This document shows positions 26,417 through 35,160 of a DNA stretch of 64,000 nucleotides, one piece after another; position 1 is the first letter of the stretch, and the number at the start of each line of letters is the position of its first letter. The DNA comes from JAZRYE01 sp045600585 (lineage in GTDB: Bacteria > Bacillota_I > Bacilli_A > RFN20 > CAG-826). The position numbers and the translations under genes were made by a program. The DNA is taken from positions 60,130-124,129 of the forward strand of contig JAZRYE010000003.1 of NCBI GenBank assembly GCA_045600585.1, given 5' to 3'. The notes under the pieces are model-generated. The model was given only the letters and a program-made list of their open reading frames with translations, had not been told where the DNA came from and did no database searches.

Positions 26417-29400
26417 TTACAATTCTCCATTCGTATGTTTATCGATTCCCCAAACCTTACCATCTTTAAATACTACATTGTAGTAAGGATATTTATTATA
26501 GAGAACAACTGCTGGTAAAGTATAAACTTGGCAATAAGCATTACCAGTTTCGTTATCAACTAATTCACGATACGCTTCAATATGTGTATGACCTTCAAAT
26601 ACAGTCATTGGTAATCCATAGCCTTTAAGTATATTTAGAAGTTTGTTTTGTGAAGCATTATCGATATCTTGTAATGCAACGTGACTAATCCAAACAATAC
26701 CCTTTGTAGTGACATCCATATTTTTATTAATTTCGTTTTGTAAATATGAGATTTCTCTATCAGGAATTGTAAATTCAGTACAAGTAATAATATCAGAAGG
26801 ATTATCTGACCCATTTCTATCAAAGATGGCATCAACGGCCACAAACATCATATCTTTATATTTGAATACTGCCGCACTACCAACTCCTTCAACATATGGA
26901 GCATAATCTTGGAAGACACTTTTTTCTGCATAAGCAACTTCGTGGTTACCTAATAAGTTATACATCATTCTATTACCAGCAACATAACCGCTTCCATTTG
27001 CGTTATAAACATTTAATTTATTTTTCTTCATAGTGTTGATAGCGTGATAGTAATTATTTAATGTGCCATCGCATGAATTAACTGTATCACCTAAGTTGAT
27101 ATAGAACTTGCTATCTTTTGTTTCGCTCATAATCTTATTAAATTTTTGCTCAGATTTAGTGCAATAGAATCCACCATAATCTCTTGTGTCAAAATGAAGG
27201 TCTGACATAATTGTTACTTTAGTAGATATTGATTCTCTTTGAGCTAAATCATTTTCATTTAAATAAGTATGAGATACATCGAAACTACCATCAGCTAAAG
27301 TTCTAATAAGAGTGCCTCCAAGAATAGAGGAATTATAATAATCATATAGTCCGGTTTTAGTGCCGTATGTATAGCGAATTCCGTCATGCACTATTGAATA
27401 GTTATTAACGTGATCATGTCCAGCGAATACGCCATCAACATTTACACTCTTAAGTTCTGGAGCTAACGAAACATTAAATAAAGAAACGTTTTCATTTTTG
27501 CAGCCGAAGTCACCACTATGACCATTTGTATCTAAATTAAATTTCTCATCGGCAGCAAATCCATATTCACTTTCAAACGCTGTTTTGAAATCTAAAGATG
27601 GAATGTGATAGCAAGCAAATGCTGGAACCTTTTCGTTATAAGCGTTATCAATTGAGGAAGAAACATTCTTCATCCAATTAATTTGGTCAGTAGCAATTCC
27701 TGCACCTCTTAAACAGCCATTGCTATCTAACATATAAATAGTACGTTTAATCTTTCCTGTTGAATCAACTAAGCCAATTGAATAATTGCCATTGCCAGTT
27801 AGATTTCCTTTTTTAAATAAGCAATTCTTAGCACTTTCTAATTGAGCACATTGCCATTCAACGCCTTTATAAGATTCATTATCATGGTTACCAAAGATTG
27901 GTGCCCAAGGAATATTAAATGAATCCATAAATTCAATGATTTTAGTCCAAATCTCACCACTATCATCGAATTCACCATAAACAATATCGCCAGTGATAAT
28001 GATTAAATCAGGACATTCCTTTTCAATAAGTGCTGCAATGTGATTAAAACAGTTCTTATCAATATTTGGACGCGAATATAAAGAGATAGCACCAGTGCCT
28101 AATCTATCTGGGTTTCTCATTTGAGAAGAGTCAATGATTTGAGTATCTGTCAATTGAAGAATTCTTAATTCTCTATCTTCAGGTATTTGAACTGTAAAAT
28201 CGACAAGAGTTGATGCTTTTATAATAGGTATTAATTTAAATTTAAAGATAGATAAATCGTTTGATGTTTTCAAATCACAATCAACCATTTTATATGGTGC
28301 TCCATCGATTCCAACAATATTATTACCGTCAAGCATTCTTTCTCCGTTGATTAAGATAACTTTAATTTTGTTATGTCCGTATACAACATATTCGTCATTA
28401 GCAAAGTCATAACGTAATACATATGGAGAATGATATCCTTCAATCATGTCATCAATAATCATTCCACGGCTGCTACTATTAATAGAGAGAATACCATCAA
28501 GATAATCAGTTAGAGCAGCGTTTTCATAAGAATCTACTTTGTAATCACTATATGCACGTTTAATAACGTCATAAACAGATCTAGAACAAATTTCTGTTCT
28601 ACTTCCTCCATAAAGTGTATATGTTTCACCGCCATCAGTAATCTTCATATAACCAATGCCACAATATTCGGTTGCAACATCTTCTATCATGATTTCATCA
28701 ATGGTTGCGTAATATTTATAATATGCTTCTAATGAAGCGCTTGTCCCATTGATAAATCCATTATTAACAACTTTGATATAGTCAACACCATCAGTTTTTG
28801 ATGAGTCATTGATGTATTGATCAAAAGAAGTTAAACCTAAATTATCTTTTTTGAAAATATAAGTGCCTGTTTCAATATTTCCTGCACTATATGTTTCAAC
28901 AAGATAGTCGTAACTTGCTTTTTCAATTTTATTCTCAAAACGCATTGCGCTTGGCTCTGACATTCTAATAGAAGCACCCTTAGTTGTTTCAAAGCCAACA
29001 ACTGTTGCAGCAATAGTTGTATCAGCGTTTAATTCAAACGTTTCATCTTGTTGATAAGTTACTCCACCAATAGTGAAATTGAGTAATCTAACTTCTAAAT
29101 CTTTATTAGCAAATAGAGATGAGTAATATCCTTGGCCAATTGTTGTCTTTCTATCTTTACGGCAATAGTCCACTGCTTCTAAGCCGTTAACAATATTAGT
29201 CACTTTAAATACTTCTGCCCATTCTTCTTCAAATAACATTAAATGTGTATTTGGTAAGTTAACCGTTAAGAAGTCGCATGATTCAATTGTTAAATCATGA
29301 TAAGAAGTCATATTTGGAACATATAACCATAAATAAGATGAACCATAATACATGATTTCAGAATCAGTGATGTTTCTAAAAGATATACCATCAAGCTTAA

Positions 29401-30811
29401 TCTTATCGCCAATTTGTGTATCAGAATGGTTAACTAATTTGATAGAACCATTAATCTCATTAATCGCATTAGAAAGATTATCGGAATAAGATAACATTAA
29501 TCCTTTCTTTCCTGTGTAGACATCATATCCTGAATTGTTACAGTGGATATTTGAGAAAGTGACTGGAGCATTTGGTTCTTTTGTAGTCGACCATTTTGTC
29601 GTTGTTCCATAGTATAAAGTTAACTCTGGTAAAGAAGAATCAAGGAATTTAGTTCCTGCTTCAATTTGAAGAGTTCTATATGAAGGCATATTATCGGCAT
29701 AGATAAAGAGAAGGTGTTGTGAATGATAACTAACAAATGCACCTGGTAATGTTGATAACTTTTTGCCACCTAATAAGATATGTTCACCAACACTTGATGC
29801 ATAGTTAATTGATTCAATACCAGCATCAATTTCGTTTTGACGCTTACTTAAATTCTTATTATAAGCAAGTAAAACGCCCTTCATATCTTTGTAGAAGTTA
29901 TAACCAATATCATTCCATTGAATACCAGTAAATGTTACTTCATCATAAGTTTTTGGTTCCGTTGACCATTTAGAAGCGGAACTATAATACAAATTTACTT
30001 GTGGTAAAAGAGAATCAAGGATTGGAGCACCTGATTTAATTTCTAAGCTTCTATAAGAAGGCATATCATCAACATAAATAAATAATAATTGTTGTGAATG
30101 ATAACTAACAAATGCACCTGGTAAGGTTGAAAGTTTTCGACCATCTAAATAAATATAATTACCAGTAGAAGAAGCGAAGTTAGTTGAACGGATGCCTCCA
30201 TCAATTTCTGATTGATTTTTAGATAAGTTGGAACCGAACTTTAGTAAGACGCCATTCATGCTTGCATAAAAGTCATATCCTTTATCATTCCAAACAATGC
30301 TATCGAATGTAGTTTCGTTAGCTCTATTCCATTTGCCATTGCTTAAAAGGAATTTGCTGCCATCAAGGATTTTATCTTCAAACCTTGTACCTTCGACAAC
30401 TTCAAGCATAATTGTGCCAGTTAAAGAGGATTGATAACTTTGTGGGATTTTAATTCTTATATATTTCGTACCATTCGCGTAGTCAACACGGGAATTTGGA
30501 ATATCACTTAAAGGAACACCATTAAGTTTAATTCCTTGTCCTGTACTTTGAACTACGTTTGTTTCATTTGGTTCAGTTCCAAGATTAACATCATACTTTA
30601 ATAAAGTACGATAAATAGGAACAGGATTTAACTGAGCGGTTGTCTCTGCAATATTATTGTTTTCATCATTAGCGATGCCTTGACATATCGCAGTAGGAGA
30701 TGCAGCGAAAGCATTCTTAGTTGAACCAGCAATATGCAAAATAGATCCGAAAATCGCGGAACCAGCTACTAATAAAGAACTTATTAGTTTCAATCGAAAC
30801 TTTTTAATCAT
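26417..30811 (-). CDS. Giant secreted protein: tandem repeats plus two metallophosphoesterase domains
   Basis: 1464 aa. Signal peptide near residues 10-36 (ends A-F-A-A-S). Residues about 60-540 hold four copies of a module of roughly 124 aa; copies 2 and 3 share LSTLPGAFVSYHSQ almost exactly (near residues 228 and 351). A beta-rich part with T-K-G-A-S-I-R-M-S-E-P follows (about 640-860). Then come two calcineurin-like phosphoesterase domains: the first with L-Q-L-T-D-T-Q, T-G-D-I-V-Y-G, G-N-H-D-N and G-H-D-H (about 889-1133), the second with M-S-D-L-H-F-D, L-G-D-T, L-G-N-H-E and E-G-H-T-H (about 1202-1408). It probably hydrolyses phosphoesters outside the cell; substrate unknown. AGGTGA precedes the start. 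Confidence 0.85.
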   Translation of the reverse strand: MIKKFRLKLISSLLVAGSAIFGSILHIAGSTKNAFAASPTAICQGIANDENNNIAETTAQLNPVPIYRTLLKYDVNLGTEPNETNVVQSTGQGIKLNGVPLSDIPNSRVDYANGTKYIRIKIPQSYQSSLTGTIMLEVVEGTRFEDKILDGSKFLLSNGKWNRANETTFDSIVWNDKGYDFYASMNGVLLKFGSNLSKNQSEIDGGIRSTNFASSTGNYIYLDGRKLSTLPGAFVSYHSQQLLFIYVDDMPSYRSLEIKSGAPILDSLLPQVNLYYSSASKWSTEPKTYDEVTFTGIQWNDIGYNFYKDMKGVLLAYNKNLSKRQNEIDAGIESINYASSVGEHILLGGKKLSTLPGAFVSYHSQHLLFIYADNMPSYRTLQIEAGTKFLDSSLPELTLYYGTTTKWSTTKEPNAPVTFSNIHCNNSGYDVYTGKKGLMLSYSDNLSNAINEINGSIKLVNHSDTQIGDKIKLDGISFRNITDSEIMYYGSSYLWLYVPNMTSYHDLTIESCDFLTVNLPNTHLMLFEEEWAEVFKVTNIVNGLEAVDYCRKDRKTTIGQGYYSSLFANKDLEVRLLNFTIGGVTYQQDETFELNADTTIAATVVGFETTKGASIRMSEPSAMRFENKIEKASYDYLVETYSAGNIETGTYIFKKDNLGLTSFDQYINDSSKTDGVDYIKVVNNGFINGTSASLEAYYKYYATIDEIMIEDVATEYCGIGYMKITDGGETYTLYGGSRTEICSRSVYDVIKRAYSDYKVDSYENAALTDYLDGILSINSSSRGMIIDDMIEGYHSPYVLRYDFANDEYVVYGHNKIKVILINGERMLDGNNIVGIDGAPYKMVDCDLKTSNDLSIFKFKLIPIIKASTLVDFTVQIPEDRELRILQLTDTQIIDSSQMRNPDRLGTGAISLYSRPNIDKNCFNHIAALIEKECPDLIIITGDIVYGEFDDSGEIWTKIIEFMDSFNIPWAPIFGNHDNESYKGVEWQCAQLESAKNCLFKKGNLTGNGNYSIGLVDSTGKIKRTIYMLDSNGCLRGAGIATDQINWMKNVSSSIDNAYNEKVPAFACYHIPSLDFKTAFESEYGFAADEKFNLDTNGHSGDFGCKNENVSLFNVSLAPELKSVNVDGVFAGHDHVNNYSIVHDGIRYTYGTKTGLYDYYNSSILGGTLIRTLADGSFDVSHTYLNENDLAQRESISTKVTIMSDLHFDTRDYGGFYCTKSEQKFNKIMSETKDSKFYINLGDTVNSCDGTLNNYYHAINTMKKNKLNVYNANGSGYVAGNRMMYNLLGNHEVAYAEKSVFQDYAPYVEGVGSAAVFKYKDMMFVAVDAIFDRNGSDNPSDIITCTEFTIPDREISYLQNEINKNMDVTTKGIVWISHVALQDIDNASQNKLLNILKGYGLPMTVFEGHTHIEAYRELVDNETGNAYCQVYTLPAVVLYNKYPYYNVVFKDGKVWGIDKHTNGEL

Positions 30812-30930
30812 AAAATCACCTATTTTCTCTTACAAAATTATACATTTTATTTATAAATGATTTTATATTTAAATAAAATAACAACAAATCAATATATCTA
30901 ATATGTGTTATTTTCATAGAAAAAAATAAC

Positions 30931-30959
30931 ATAAAAAGCCAAGAGTAAACTCTTAGCTT
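30931..30959 (-). terminator. Terminator of the PhnP-like hydrolase gene
   Basis: AAGCTAAGAGT / ACTCTTGGCTT stem (one wobble pair) with a TTTTT run on the minus strand. Confidence 0.8.
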
Positions 30960-30964
30960 AATGT

Positions 30965-31789
30965 TTAGAATTCTATTTCCATGCCATCATAGGACACATC
31001 AAGTCCATATGTCGCGGCAACTTGGACCATATCTTCATATAAGACGTGACCACCATTATGGGAGAAATGGCTGACGACAACTTTTGTATTTTCATCAGCA
31101 ACTCCAACTTGCTTTAATCTATCAATTGTCTTTTTATTCATCTCAAGATTCATATGATTGTTCCATGGCATTTCTGCATCTCCGACTGTACAGTCAATTG
31201 AAACTAAATCAAAATGATGTTTGCTAGAATTTAAATAATCAAATACTTCATCTTTGAGAAGTCCACTATCATGGCAATAGAAGAATTCTTTTTCACCATC
31301 TGAAACAATATATACATATGGATGTTCAGTTCCATGTGAAGCTTCTAATGGTGTAACCATATATTTGCCAACAGTGTATGTTTTATATGGCTCAATATGC
31401 ATATACTTTAAGCCTTGATTTCTTGGACTATTCACATATGAATCTAAATATGATTTTAAATCACTACTTCCATAAACTGTAAATGGTAAGCATTTTTTAG
31501 GAACCGAGAATCCTTCAAAAAAGTATTCAAAATCTAATGGATAAAAATGATCTTCGTGAGCGTGAGAAATAATTAAATTATTAATTTTAGATAAATCTAT
31601 ATCGTTATTCACAAAGTGATAAAAGGAATCAGGTGGATAATCAATGAGCAAATCATCATTAACAAGAATTTGTGACCTTGATCTTACATTCTTTCCTTTA
31701 GTAATTTTGGCTCTTTTACATATTTCGCATTCGCAAAATAAAGCTGGTATTCCTTCTGCCGCGGCAGTTCCAAGATATTTAATTTTCAT
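30965..31789 (-). CDS. MBL-fold metallohydrolase, PhnP-like
   Basis: 274 aa metallo-beta-lactamase fold. The HAHEDHFYPLDFEY motif supplies metal ligands, and C-E-C-E-I-C-K near residue 20 resembles the extra zinc site of PhnP-type phosphodiesterases. A later S-H-F-S-H-N-G-G-H provides further ligands. A phosphodiesterase role is inferred; no phn genes are nearby. GGAG stands before the ATG. It is a single-gene unit. Confidence 0.8.
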   Translation of the reverse strand: MKIKYLGTAAAEGIPALFCECEICKRAKITKGKNVRSRSQILVNDDLLIDYPPDSFYHFVNNDIDLSKINNLIISHAHEDHFYPLDFEYFFEGFSVPKKCLPFTVYGSSDLKSYLDSYVNSPRNQGLKYMHIEPYKTYTVGKYMVTPLEASHGTEHPYVYIVSDGEKEFFYCHDSGLLKDEVFDYLNSSKHHFDLVSIDCTVGDAEMPWNNHMNLEMNKKTIDRLKQVGVADENTKVVVSHFSHNGGHVLYEDMVQVAATYGLDVSYDGMEIEF

Positions 31790-31825
31790 AATCTAATCTC
31801 CAAATATATAATACACAAATCAAAG

Positions 31826-31847
31826 AAAAAAGACCACCAAGTGGTCT
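31826..31847 (-). terminator. Terminator after tRNA-Ala
   Basis: AGACCAC / GTGGTCT stem with a run of T on the minus strand, 14 bases beyond the tRNA 3' end. Confidence 0.8.
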
Positions 31848-31860
31848 ATTATTTTTAATT

Positions 31861-31936
31861 TGGTGGATCTGACGAGGATCGAACTCGCTACCTCTTCCAT
31901 GCCATGGAAGCGCTCTCCCAGGTGAGCTACAGACCC
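31861..31936 (-). tRNA. tRNA-Ala, anticodon GGC
   Basis: 76 bases. The minus strand folds as a full cloverleaf: acceptor GGGTCTG with CAGATCC, D arm with AGCTCACCTGGGAGAGC, anticodon loop ATGGCAT (anticodon GGC), T arm with GTTCGATCC, encoded CCA. The acceptor stem has the G3-U70 pair that marks alanine tRNAs. Confidence 0.95.
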
Positions 31937-31960
31937 AGTAGTTTTTTTAACTGCCTTTTG

Positions 31961-31988
31961 ATTATAGCAATTCAAAAACTTAAATCAA
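31961..31988 (-). promoter_or_regulatory. Promoter of tRNA-Ala
   Basis: TTGATT, 16-base spacer, TATAAT on the minus strand, 24 bases before the mature tRNA 5' end. Confidence 0.65.
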
Positions 31989-31999
31989 TAATATTCATA

Positions 32000-32872
32000 T
32001 TACTTTTTAAATTTTTCTTGGCTCTTCTCTTTTCTTTCTTTGTAATCATCCAAAAAGAAATAATCACCATCATCAGATTTATATCCGAGAATCATATTTA
32101 AATTAACATTTTCTCCTCCTTTGAATAAGTTCTTTTCAACTTGAGGGATGTGCTTTTTAAGTTCTGAAATCAATTCTTTAGTATATTTTCTTTGACTGAG
32201 AACACCTGTTTCTTCACTTCTAGAAGATTCGTCTGTGAATTTACAAGCGCATTGGATAAAAGTTAAACCAGCTTGTTCACGATAATTAATAATGTCTTTC
32301 TCACGAATAAAGTACATCGGTCTAATTAGTTCCATTCCACCATAGTTAGAAGATACTAATTTAGGAAGCATTGTTTGAAAGCTACCAGCGTTTAATAAAT
32401 TCATTAAAGTAGTTTCGATTACATCATCATAATGATGACCAAGTGCGATTTTATTGCAGCCTAAACCTTTTGCAAGATTATAAAGTGCGCCACGTCTCAT
32501 CTTTGCACACAAGAAACAAGGGCTTCTATTTTGAGCATAAGCAACTTCAAAAATATCAGTTTTCATAACCTTAACTGGGATTTGCATTTTCTCAGCATTT
32601 TCTAATATCATGTTAAGGTTTTTCTCGTTATAGCCTGGATTCATGACAAGATATTCAATATCAAATTTCTTATCTCCGTGAGCGTGATAAATTTGGAATA
32701 ATTTAGCCATAATCATAGAGTCTTTGCCACCAGAAATACAGACACAGATTTTATCTCCGTTATCAACTAATTCATATTTATTAATTGCAGCAATGAATTT
32801 TGAATATAACTCTTTTCTATATGACCTTGTAATTAGTTGTTCGTATATGTCTAAATTTCTCTTTTTTTCCAT
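32000..32872 (-). CDS. ttcA: TtcA-family tRNA thiolation enzyme (PP-loop ATPase)
   Basis: 290 aa. The PP-loop SGGKDSMIMAKL near residue 48 binds ATP; C-F-L-C and a later C-A-C-K cysteine set matches the TtcA/TtuA group, which inserts sulphur at C32 or related tRNA bases. A-L-G-H-H-Y-D-D-V-I-E-T-T is conserved in the group. The exact tRNA base is inferred. A TATAAT box lies nine bases before the ATG and no ribosome site is seen, so the mRNA may be nearly leaderless. The C terminus is strongly basic. Confidence 0.82.
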   Translation of the reverse strand: MEKKRNLDIYEQLITRSYRKELYSKFIAAINKYELVDNGDKICVCISGGKDSMIMAKLFQIYHAHGDKKFDIEYLVMNPGYNEKNLNMILENAEKMQIPVKVMKTDIFEVAYAQNRSPCFLCAKMRRGALYNLAKGLGCNKIALGHHYDDVIETTLMNLLNAGSFQTMLPKLVSSNYGGMELIRPMYFIREKDIINYREQAGLTFIQCACKFTDESSRSEETGVLSQRKYTKELISELKKHIPQVEKNLFKGGENVNLNMILGYKSDDGDYFFLDDYKERKEKSQEKFKK

Positions 32873-32933
32873 ATATCCAATATTATATTTAAAATTAAAA
32901 ATTATTCTACACGCAAATAAAAAGGGTGCTTTT

Positions 32934-32976
32934 CATTCCTATGGGGGTACCTATTTTTCTTATCCCCATTAGAATG
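32934..32976. repeat. Long imperfect hairpin next to a transposase remnant
   Basis: CATTCCTATGGGG pairs with CCCCATTAGAATG with two single-base bulges; the loop is T-rich. It lies between ttcA and the transposase fragment and may be an insertion-sequence end or a relic of one. Confidence 0.5.
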
Positions 32977-33014
32977 AATAGAATTTAAACCTTAAAATTT
33001 AATCAAAATAAAAA

Positions 33015-33055
33015 TCCCTTTTAGAATATATTCGTCAAAACAAAACTAGAAGGGA
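33015..33055 (+). repeat. Inverted repeat covering the transposase ribosome site
   Basis: TCCCTTTTAG pairs with CTAGAAGGGA over ten bases (one wobble). The right arm contains most of the GGGAGG site of the downstream open frame, so transcripts entering from outside would fold the site away. This is a known way of limiting transposase expression. Confidence 0.5.
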
Positions 33056-33065
33056 GGCTATTCAA

Positions 33066-33290
33066 ATGAATGAAGCCAATGACATTTTACTATTGCTTGG
33101 AATTCCAAGTGAGAAAATTAAACATTTTACAAGCGAATCAAATGAAAATTCTTCTGTGATTTATTTAGAACTTGTTGATGAGAAAGGATATTGTTCAGAA
33201 TGTGGTTCAACATCGATAGAAATAAAGGATTATTATAATGTTCGCATTTTTAAAAAATGTATCTTATTAAAAAATATATTTAAGATATAG
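33066..33290 (+). pseudogene. Transposase N-terminal remnant, probably ISL3 type
   Basis: 74 aa with MNEANDILLLLGIPSEKIKH, then C-S-E-C-G-S and D-Y-Y, the first half of the zinc-ribbon found at the N terminus of ISL3-family transposases. The second C-x-x-C and the catalytic part are missing; the frame stops eight bases before the stop of the neighbouring peptidase gene. GGGAGG precedes the ATG. The family call is by pattern only; another zinc-ribbon protein is possible. Confidence 0.5.
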
Positions 33291-33297
33291 TTCAAAA

Positions 33298-35137
33298 TTA
33301 TGCTTCTAGAATTGCTTTGGCGATAGCGTCTCGATCATAAAATTGTTCATATCCTTGTTCACCTTCATCAAAGACAAGAAAATCGGCAGCAACACCATCA
33401 TCGATAGTAATTACATTATTTTTGGAGGATGCAGAAGTTACCATATTATAGCAACATGAAACGTTCATAAACACACCATTAGGCAAAGAAATATTGCTTT
33501 CAACAGTGCAAGTACCTCCACCAGAACGTGTACCAATGAACTTAGTATTTGAATATTCTTTTAGATGGCATGGCAATAAATTGCCACATGAGAAAGACGA
33601 ATCAGAAACCATGCAATAAACATTTACATCACTTGGAAGTCTGTCATATTCATCAATAACGCCATCATAATTAATGTCTGCTTTTCTATTTACATAGGCA
33701 ATGGAGTGATCAAGAGTATTGTATTCAACACTATGCGATTGACCAGTAATCCAAGATTCTAATATTTGTTCCGCCATAACAATTCCACCTGTATTTGCGG
33801 ATAAATCAATAACAAGGTTTTTGATATTATGATCTCTAATCTGCTGATTTGCATAACGCGCAAGATGAAAACCTGTTGAATAATACGGAGCATCAAGATT
33901 AGGTTCACCAATTGTTAAATCGAAAGAGTCAAATGTAAGAAAAGCAACTTTTTGGCCATCCACATCTTGTTCTGTGTAAGAATATTCTCTTTGTTTTGAA
34001 AGATCGTACCCAAGCATTTCTTTACGTTTTTCTTTCAACCCATCACGAACAGCAAGAGTGTTTTGTGTTTCAACTCCACGTGTTCTTCTTGGATTTTCAG
34101 CATTTTGGAATATTGAAACTGGCCACATTGCAGTATGACCACCATCGTCAAACTCGTTATCGAGAAGGTCGTTTAAAGCTTTGTCTCCTACGCCTAATTC
34201 TTGAGATAATAATCTTTCTTTATATGGCTCCATAGCGGCATATATGCCATTTTTATTATAAATATGTTCCTCGCCAGTAGTTCTATAATGGCGTTTGCTC
34301 ATACCAAAATGAAAATCCAAAACAAATGCTAATACATTGTAGTTATATTCAAGATATTTTCTATTCATTGTTGTGTCGTTGTTACGAATAATAGACAAAT
34401 AATCTGTATATACTTTATCGAAATCATTTAATAATAAATGTAATCCACCAGTCAGGAATGAACGTTGCCCGTTATAATAGATACCATTGATTCCTAAAGG
34501 ATTCAATGTAGTGAACAAAACGTTCATAAAGTGCAATGGTAAATATCCTTTCCCATTATAGAAAAATCCATCAATATGGTATTTAGAAAAATCTACGACA
34601 ACTTCATCTGCTTCAGTTTGAGAGTATTCTTTCTCTAAGAAATAATATTTCTCATAATATGCAGAAATATAATCACCAGGTCCTGATGAGTCAATATTTT
34701 TGGTAGTGAAGCCACTATATGAAGAGAAAGTAGCTGTTTGATTATCGAAATTTAAGAAACAAGTTGAGTCGTTTTTTGAATTGGTTACAACAACATTATG
34801 ATCGTAAGTCACAACTGTGTATCTTGAATAAAGTGTCTTTCCTTCTTCACTGCTTGCAATCAAATTGCCATAACTATCAAAAAAAATCTTTAATATCCAA
34901 ATAAGGAATAGTCGTGTCATTAAAAAAATGATAATGAACTAGTTTCCCAGTTGGTTTAATGAAGTCTTGAGTTTGACCTGTTACATCGAGAACCCATTCT
35001 TCTATGTTATCTACAAATTTGTATGACAAAACTTCAGGATTCTTACCCGAAGATGAACCTCCTCCATTGCAAGAAGCCAAGGGAGAAATTGATAAGAACA
35101 TCAAAAAGGTTAGTGAACGAATTTTATTTTTTTTCAT
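33298..35137 (-). pseudogene. S41-family peptidase lipoprotein interrupted by a frameshift at a homopolymer
   Basis: The reading frame from 35137 encodes a lipoprotein start (MKKNKIRSLTFLMFLSIS then P-L-A-S-C) and 86 aa; the rest, 33298-34920, is in another frame. They meet at a run of eight A (plus strand 34879-34886): with seven, the protein reads through D-I-K-D-F-F-D-S-Y-G and is about 612 aa. The second part has N-L-V-I-D-L-S-A-N-T-G-G and S-D-S-S-F-S-C-G-N, the substrate and catalytic-serine region of C-terminal-processing-like S41 peptidases. A GGAGG site stands at the start. It may be phase-variable, rescued by slippage, or a sequencing error. Confidence 0.75.
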
Positions 35138-35160
35138 AAATTGCCTCCAATTGCGAATAA

